Shown here piece by piece: positions 63,746-64,000 of a stretch of 64,000 nt of DNA. The DNA is from Pseudoduganella ginsengisoli (GTDB taxonomy: Bacteria > Pseudomonadota > Gammaproteobacteria > Burkholderiales > Burkholderiaceae_D). Within the stretch, counting starts at the first letter, position 1. Each line of letters starts with the position of its first letter. The notes beneath the pieces are model-generated. The model was not told the origin of the DNA. It saw nothing but the letters and a program-made list of their open reading frames with translations, and ran no database searches. The stretch is taken from NCBI RefSeq assembly GCF_009720865.1, contig NZ_WNLA01000007.1:124001-188000 (forward strand), written 5' to 3'. The position numbers were made by a program, and so were the translations under genes.

Positions 63746-64000
63746 TTACTCACATGCTGTCCTGTGGATATTGATGGACTTATCAACAGCCGACAGCATT
63801 TCATCGAGTTCATCACTGGTGATGGGAGCGGAAAACACGTAACCCTGGCCAAAATCACACCCAGCGGCCAGCAATTGCACTTGCTGGCGCTGGTTTTCCA
63901 CGCCTTCGGCGATGACACGGATGCCCAGTTTGTGGGCCAACGCAATCACGGCTTCACACAAGGCGGGGCCGGCCTCGTTTTCCATGAGGAAGGATGGGTC
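63746..64000 (-). CDS. EAL-domain (cyclic-di-GMP phosphodiesterase) protein, C-terminal part
   Basis: The frame is open to the end of the window, so the start lies outside. The visible 84 residues are the end of an EAL domain: DPSFLMEN, then VIALAHKLGIRVIAEGVEN with the conserved Glu, and CDFGQGYVFSAPI, the usual loop before the last helix. Such enzymes hydrolyse cyclic-di-GMP. The first part of the EAL motif and any sensor or GGDEF domain are not visible. The last codons overlap the repeat containing TGTGGATAT at 63763. Confidence 0.88.
   Translation of the reverse strand, partial: DPSFLMENEAGPALCEAVIALAHKLGIRVIAEGVENQRQQVQLLAAGCDFGQGYVFSAPITSDELDEMLSAVDKSINIHRTACE

Overview
The window is a GC-rich (about 60-65 percent), gene-dense chromosomal segment of a Gram-negative betaproteobacterium, most probably an Oxalobacteraceae relative of Janthinobacterium, Duganella or Massilia. 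This placement is inference from the protein repertoire: a TonB-dependent receptor, many LysR regulators, a PEP-CTERM protein, a PutA without a DNA-binding domain facing an Lrp-type regulator, a DUF4214/M10 protease and REP-like palindromes. No rRNA, tRNA, CRISPR array or prophage was seen.

Layout. 1-0.7 kb: two tandem Lys/Ala/Glu-rich secreted proteins. 0.7-3.4 kb: TonB receptor with a GFA-type protein. 3.6-14.5 kb: a long same-strand unit with a FAD amine oxidase, an agmatinase-family ureohydrolase, an aldehyde dehydrogenase, a cupin, a PotFGHI-type polyamine importer, an outer-membrane protein and a LysR regulator. Together these can import a polyamine or guanidino compound and degrade it. 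14.5-17.7 kb: exported isochorismatase-like hydrolase, cytochrome c and amidohydrolase. 17.7-36.2 kb: a patchwork of small regulator/enzyme/transporter modules, several with clear operator-like palindromes beside their regulator. 36.4-38.1 kb: a HipBA-type toxin-antitoxin pair. 38.1-43 kb: accessory DNA with a lectin/FN3/sugar-dehydrogenase protein, a decayed RhuM gene, and a PAAR/lytic-transglycosylase/periplasmic-protein cassette that looks like an orphan type VI effector-immunity module with a frameshift. 43-63.3 kb: mostly core genes (glmS, glmU, rsmD, coaD, ferredoxin, putA, mtnN), with a large RTX metalloprotease, a chemoreceptor and a REP-associated transposase between them. The window ends inside an EAL-domain gene.

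No complete new system is evident. The signals most worth follow-up are: the orphan effector cassette with its frameshift; a family of GG(T/G)GCCTGGC(A/C)CC palindromes that includes two copies flanking a RAYT transposase; dense DnaA-box-like motifs in the intergenic DNA of the last 20 kb, including a diverged tandem duplication with boxes about 139 bp apart; and a long hairpin that would bury the ribosome-binding site of a chalcone-isomerase-like gene.
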